A stretch of DNA of 35,255 bases from CAYOOT01 sp964405665 (GTDB lineage Bacteria > Bdellovibrionota_C > UBA2361 > SZUA-149 > CAZDWZ01). The notes under the pieces are model-generated. The model was not told the DNA's origin. It worked only from the letters and a program-made list of their open reading frames with translations, and ran no database searches. Shown here piece after piece: positions 32,064 through 35,255 of this stretch (positions are counted from its first letter, which is position 1; each line of letters opens with the position of its first letter). The stretch lies in the NCBI GenBank assembly GCA_964405665.1, contig CAYOOT010000020.1, positions 1 to 35,255 on the forward strand, given 5' to 3'. The position numbers were made by a program, and so were the translations under genes.

Positions 32064-33839
32064 ATGTATTTGGATTTTTTTCTGAAATTCTTTAAAGTAA
32101 TTTTTATTTTCATACTTCTTATTCCTCTTGATATTAGAGCAGAGGAGATCGTTTCCTCCCCACAGACAAAGAAATCAAATAATATTGGTTCAGATTTTAT
32201 TATTAGAAATATTACTGTTAAGCTTAGTGATATTTTCGAAGATGAAAGTAAGGGCTTATTCTATAAAACAGCAAATAATTTAAAGATTTCCACAAAAGAA
32301 GATGTGATTAAGCGGGAGCTGCTTTTTAAAGAAGGGGATTCTTATAGTCACTTTTTATTACATGAAAGTGAAAGAAATTTACGGCAACTTCCTTTCTTGC
32401 GAAACGCTCAAATTCAACCCACATTTGAGGGGAACTTTGTTGATATCGAAGTGATTGTTCAGGATACCTGGACAATATTTCCTTTTTTAAGTTTTGCTTT
32501 AGGCGGTGGTGCAAATAAACAAACTTTTGGTGTTGCCGAAACCAATCTTCTAGGTTTGGGCAAACGAGTGGAAGCTCTTTACTCCTTAGATGAGGGTCGA
32601 CAAAAAACAGAAGCTGTTTTTGAAGATCGAAGATTATTTGGCAGCTATGAACAATTGACTTTGGGAGTTTTTGATCGCACAGACGGTTATCGTGCTGTTG
32701 GTTTTTATGGACGTCCTTTTAGAAGTTTAATTGAAAAGAAAGCTTGGAGTTTGGATACTGATTTCTCGGACTTAGTCGGTAAATTATATGAGGATGGAGA
32801 TGAAAGTTTTATTTATCGACGAAAACAGCAAGCGTTTAGTGCCGGGTTTACTTTTGCTAAACCCGAAGAAGGTTTAGTCGCTCATCGATTGACTTTTGGT
32901 TATGATTATTCCAGTTCCAAATTTCAGCAGGCTACGGATAAGGATTTTCAGGATGTCGATCTGGATCCTAATGAAGTTTCAAATGATCCGGCATTGCTTG
33001 CCGATGATCGAACATTTTCGGGTCCCTATACTGCTTTACAAATTATTGAACCGGATTTCGTTTCAATGGCTTTTTTAGATCGGTTTGATCGAGTGGAAGA
33101 TTATAATTTAGGAAATGAATTTTTAGCGCGAGCTACTTTTGCCGCGGAAGCCTTAGGCTCAACCAGTGATACGATACTTTTTGGTTTTAGTGATAGCGAC
33201 GGATTATCTTTAAGTGAAAGTTCTTTTTTAAGGGGAAAAGCGGGAGTTACTTCTCGGATGAATACAGATGGTTTCGAAAATTCTCTAATTTCGGCTGATG
33301 TCAGATATTATAATTGTCTGGGAGAAAAATATTTTTCCGGAGTTTATTTGGGAAAACATACTTTTGTAACTTCACTGTCTTTGGATTTTGGAGATCGCTT
33401 TGATAAAGACAGACAATTAATTTTAGGAGCCGGAAGCGGCTTGCGTGGTTATGATGAAAGGGCTTTTACCGGCGAACAAAGTTTCTTATTAAATATCGAA
33501 GAGCGATCATATTTAATCGAAGATTTATATAAACTAGTCAGTGTCGGCACTGCTTTATTTTTTGATGTGGGAGGGATTAGTAATCAGGGTTTGGGAGATA
33601 TTGTAACAGACACTTTACATGCTGATGTGGGTTTTGGTTTTCGTTTTGGTTTTCCCCGATCTTCCGGAGGCAGTTTGGTCAGAGTTGATTTAGCTTTTCC
33701 TGTAAGCAACGCTGACGATGGAACTAAAGCCTGGGAACCAAGACTATTAATTACAGCTGGCCAAGCAGTCAGCGCCAGATTGCCCGATGAATCGCAACAA
33801 GCCCCGGGATCAAATGTTTCTTTAAAGTTTTTACCGTAA
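32064..33839 (+). CDS. Omp85/TamA-like outer-membrane barrel protein
   Basis: This 591-residue protein has a signal peptide (about 1-26, ending IRA-EE), one or two POTRA-like domains (about 45-140, including LLFKEGDSYSHFLLHESERN) and a C-terminal 16-strand-type barrel. The segment GAGSGLRGYDERAFTGEQSF carries the RGY-type motif (usual form VRGF/Y) of the Omp85 family lid loop, and LNIEERSYLIEDLYKL matches the following conserved strand. It is shorter than BamA (about 800) and has fewer POTRA domains. Such short members may be TamA-like, lipid-handling or lineage-specific; the substrate is unknown. Only 76 bases separate it from the divergent operon. Confidence 0.85.
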   Translation: MYLDFFLKFFKVIFIFILLIPLDIRAEEIVSSPQTKKSNNIGSDFIIRNITVKLSDIFEDESKGLFYKTANNLKISTKEDVIKRELLFKEGDSYSHFLLHESERNLRQLPFLRNAQIQPTFEGNFVDIEVIVQDTWTIFPFLSFALGGGANKQTFGVAETNLLGLGKRVEALYSLDEGRQKTEAVFEDRRLFGSYEQLTLGVFDRTDGYRAVGFYGRPFRSLIEKKAWSLDTDFSDLVGKLYEDGDESFIYRRKQQAFSAGFTFAKPEEGLVAHRLTFGYDYSSSKFQQATDKDFQDVDLDPNEVSNDPALLADDRTFSGPYTALQIIEPDFVSMAFLDRFDRVEDYNLGNEFLARATFAAEALGSTSDTILFGFSDSDGLSLSESSFLRGKAGVTSRMNTDGFENSLISADVRYYNCLGEKYFSGVYLGKHTFVTSLSLDFGDRFDKDRQLILGAGSGLRGYDERAFTGEQSFLLNIEERSYLIEDLYKLVSVGTALFFDVGGISNQGLGDIVTDTLHADVGFGFRFGFPRSSGGSLVRVDLAFPVSNADDGTKAWEPRLLITAGQAVSARLPDESQQAPGSNVSLKFLP

Positions 33840-33884
33840 TGAAGAATAAGTTTTATTATGCTGACAATAAATATCAAGAAGCAT

Positions 33885-34012
33885 ACGTCGGAGAGCGGAC
33901 TCCGCAGGGCACGTTGCCCTTTAGTCCGCCTTATTACCTAATTTGATATTTTAATGTTTAGAACTAAGCGTAATAAAGGGCAACGTGCCCTGCGGAGTCC
34001 GCTCTCCGACGT
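33885..34012. repeat. Long perfect 39-bp inverted repeat
   Basis: Arms 33885-33923 and 33974-34012 are perfectly complementary over 39 bases around a 50-base AT-rich centre. Each arm contains nested smaller hairpins: AGGGCA/TGCCCT, GCGGA/TCCGC and CGGAG/CTCCG. GC content is much higher than in the surroundings, which suggests foreign origin. It lies 45 bases after the Omp85-like stop in a 389-base gap (33840-34228) with no other gene. No GTAG foot is present, so it is a different family from the elements at 29461 and 30042. Confidence 0.9.
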
Positions 34013-34033
34013 GTCTTTCTTGTAACTGCGATT

Positions 34034-34182
34034 TTTGCCTATTTTGGTTATATCAACCGAGCTCCAAAAAAGGCCCCGCAAACGTTGTTTAATTGTATAA
34101 ATAACTACAATTATTTGAACCCTTTGTTTAAATTCTTACATCAAAATACTAGCTTCCGTTCTTTGCTTGAAAAATAGGCAAA
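34034..34182. repeat. 12-bp inverted repeat pair upstream of the Cys-rich gene
   Basis: TTTGCCTATTTT (34034-34045) and AAAATAGGCAAA (34171-34182) are perfect inverted copies 125 bases apart. They fill the gap between the long palindrome and the cysteine-rich gene. They could bound a small element, or be binding sites of one regulator. In AT-rich DNA this may also be chance. Confidence 0.5.
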
Positions 34183-34228
34183 TTTAAGAACAGAAATAAT
34201 AATAATTTAATTAATTTTTGGAAAATAC

Positions 34229-35255
34229 ATGAAGAAATCAATTTTTAAACTTTTAATGCTGACTTTCAATTTAGTTTATTGTTTCAATGTATATGCACAA
34301 CCATTACTAGGCAGTCCTGAAGATACTTTTGGAGCTACCACGACCACCACCCTGCCTTGTCCTGAAGGGCAACATTATGTTTCAGGAACATGTTGTTTGT
34401 TATCAATGAATTATCTTGTTTCGGGGGTTTGTAGACAATGTCCTGAGACTGAAGTTTTTGTAACTAATAGGTGTTGCCCATCCGGTTATGCATACCTCGT
34501 TAATGGAAATTGTAGTCAATGTAATGCTCCAGAAAGACATGTTGTGGCCGGCGCCCCCGCAGATGGTTGTTGCCCGACGGGTCAGAATTACTTAATAGCT
34601 GGAGCTTGTAGTCAATGCCCGGCAACAGCACCATATTTATATCCAACGGATAATTTAACATATACTAATTTGGGATGGGCAGGAGAATGCCGCCGTTGTC
34701 CGGAAACAGCTCCTTGGGAGTATAATGGGGTTTGTAATAATTGTCCTGAGGCTACTCCGGTGCTTTCTAATGGCGCTTGCTGTCCAACAGGTCAGGTATA
34801 TCGGGCAAGTTATGGTGGCTGCGCTCTTCCTTGCAGTTTATATCAAATGAGTTTTGATGCCTTGGATACCAGAGATAGTTACGATCAAGCTTTTTATCAA
34901 TCATGGCAGACATTCCGATCGGTTGTAACTACGAATACAACGGGACTGAGCTGTTTATCTACAATCCTTGCTGAGGCAGATGCCTATGCGAAAAATGATT
35001 TTACCGTTAAAGGAAATTGGGGAAAAAGCAGTACGCGTTATTATGATGATATGGTTGTCGAATATCTGCGTAACAAAGAGTTCTTCAATAGTTATAATTG
35101 TACAGCAAATTTGGACAACGGTCATTATAAAGGGACTTGTCAAACGGGTGCTTCCTATTTTGATCAAAACTGCAAAGTTCTTACCAACGAACAAAAAACT
35201 GCAGAATGTGGAAGTGCAATCATCGGTTCTACTACTGCATATTGGTATGTCTCTT
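34229..35255 (+). CDS. Secreted cysteine-rich repeat protein, 3'-truncated
   Basis: The frame from ATG 34229 is open to the window end (at least 342 residues), so the stop lies outside. A signal peptide (about 1-23, ending VYA-QP) precedes five or more cysteine modules of the kind CCPTGQNYLIAGACSQCP, each about 25-30 residues with paired cysteines (residues about 44-205). A different domain then follows with further cysteines (CLSTILAEADAYAKNDF, later YNCTANLDNG), which resembles a pilin-like globular head with N-terminal Cys-modules. The protein should be surface or periplasmic, with many disulfides. F-type systems have a Cys-rich outer-membrane protein, TraN, but I see no specific match. 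Confidence 0.85.
   Translation, partial: MKKSIFKLLMLTFNLVYCFNVYAQPLLGSPEDTFGATTTTTLPCPEGQHYVSGTCCLLSMNYLVSGVCRQCPETEVFVTNRCCPSGYAYLVNGNCSQCNAPERHVVAGAPADGCCPTGQNYLIAGACSQCPATAPYLYPTDNLTYTNLGWAGECRRCPETAPWEYNGVCNNCPEATPVLSNGACCPTGQVYRASYGGCALPCSLYQMSFDALDTRDSYDQAFYQSWQTFRSVVTTNTTGLSCLSTILAEADAYAKNDFTVKGNWGKSSTRYYDDMVVEYLRNKEFFNSYNCTANLDNGHYKGTCQTGASYFDQNCKVLTNEQKTAECGSAIIGSTTAYWYVS

Noticed and set aside
34229..35255. TraN of an F-type system
   Set aside because: Only the high cysteine content agrees; module spacing and the partial length give no specific match.

Overview
The window is AT-rich chromosomal DNA from a diderm (Gram-negative) bacterium. The evidence is lipoprotein and Sec signals, an Omp85-type outer-membrane barrel and a trans-envelope type IV secretion system (T4SS). 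Menaquinone is made by the futalosine route (MqnA, MqnC and MqnE are all present). I cannot place the organism from sequence alone; an uncultivated lineage of the old Deltaproteobacteria/Bdellovibrionota kind would fit, but that is a guess.

Layout. 1-2.4 kb: the 3' part of a cysteine desulfurase, then a secreted FG-GAP/VCBS-like protein. 2.46-8.7 kb, minus strand: a menaquinone operon read as ubiE/menG, a UbiX-type decarboxylase partner, a radical-SAM-like protein that has lost its cluster cysteines, mqnE, then an mqnA-mqnC fusion, with a small hypothetical gene downstream. A covarying stem-loop repeat sits at the 3' end of both the fusion and the small gene. 8.7-13.5 kb: a membrane protein, a TadE-like protein, a hypothetical protein and a membrane-embedded spermidine-synthase-like protein. 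13.6-14.8 kb: a REP-associated tyrosine transposase (RAYT) unit bounded by short imperfect inverted repeats.

14.85-30.7 kb is a T4SS locus. A coupling ATPase and an overlapping membrane gene run leftward. The structural genes run rightward: a secreted coiled-coil protein, a VirB3/TraL-position protein, TraE/VirB8-like, TraK/VirB9-like, TraB/VirB10-like, a lipoprotein, a DotD-like lipoprotein, TraC/VirB4-like ATPase, two paralogous small lipoproteins, a bitopic protein, a coiled-coil/SH3b protein, an M23 endopeptidase and a VirB2/TraA-like pilin closed by a strong terminator. The gene order resembles F-type systems (L-E-K-B-V-C), while the DotD-like protein and the coupling-gene pair recall Dot/Icm or IncI systems. 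No relaxase, VirB6 or VirB11 gene is visible here. 30.7-35.3 kb: two minus-strand envelope genes, an Omp85/TamA-like protein, a long palindrome and a cysteine-rich secreted protein cut by the window end.

The most notable observations are: an 18-unit 7-bp tandem repeat translated between the start codon and the signal sequence of the DotD-like lipoprotein, with both other frames closing quickly (a candidate phase-variation switch); the hybrid T4SS; two stem-loops with three fully compensatory base-pair changes and a conserved loop; the cysteine-less radical-SAM homologue inside the mqn operon; and REP/REPIN-like palindromes near a RAYT.
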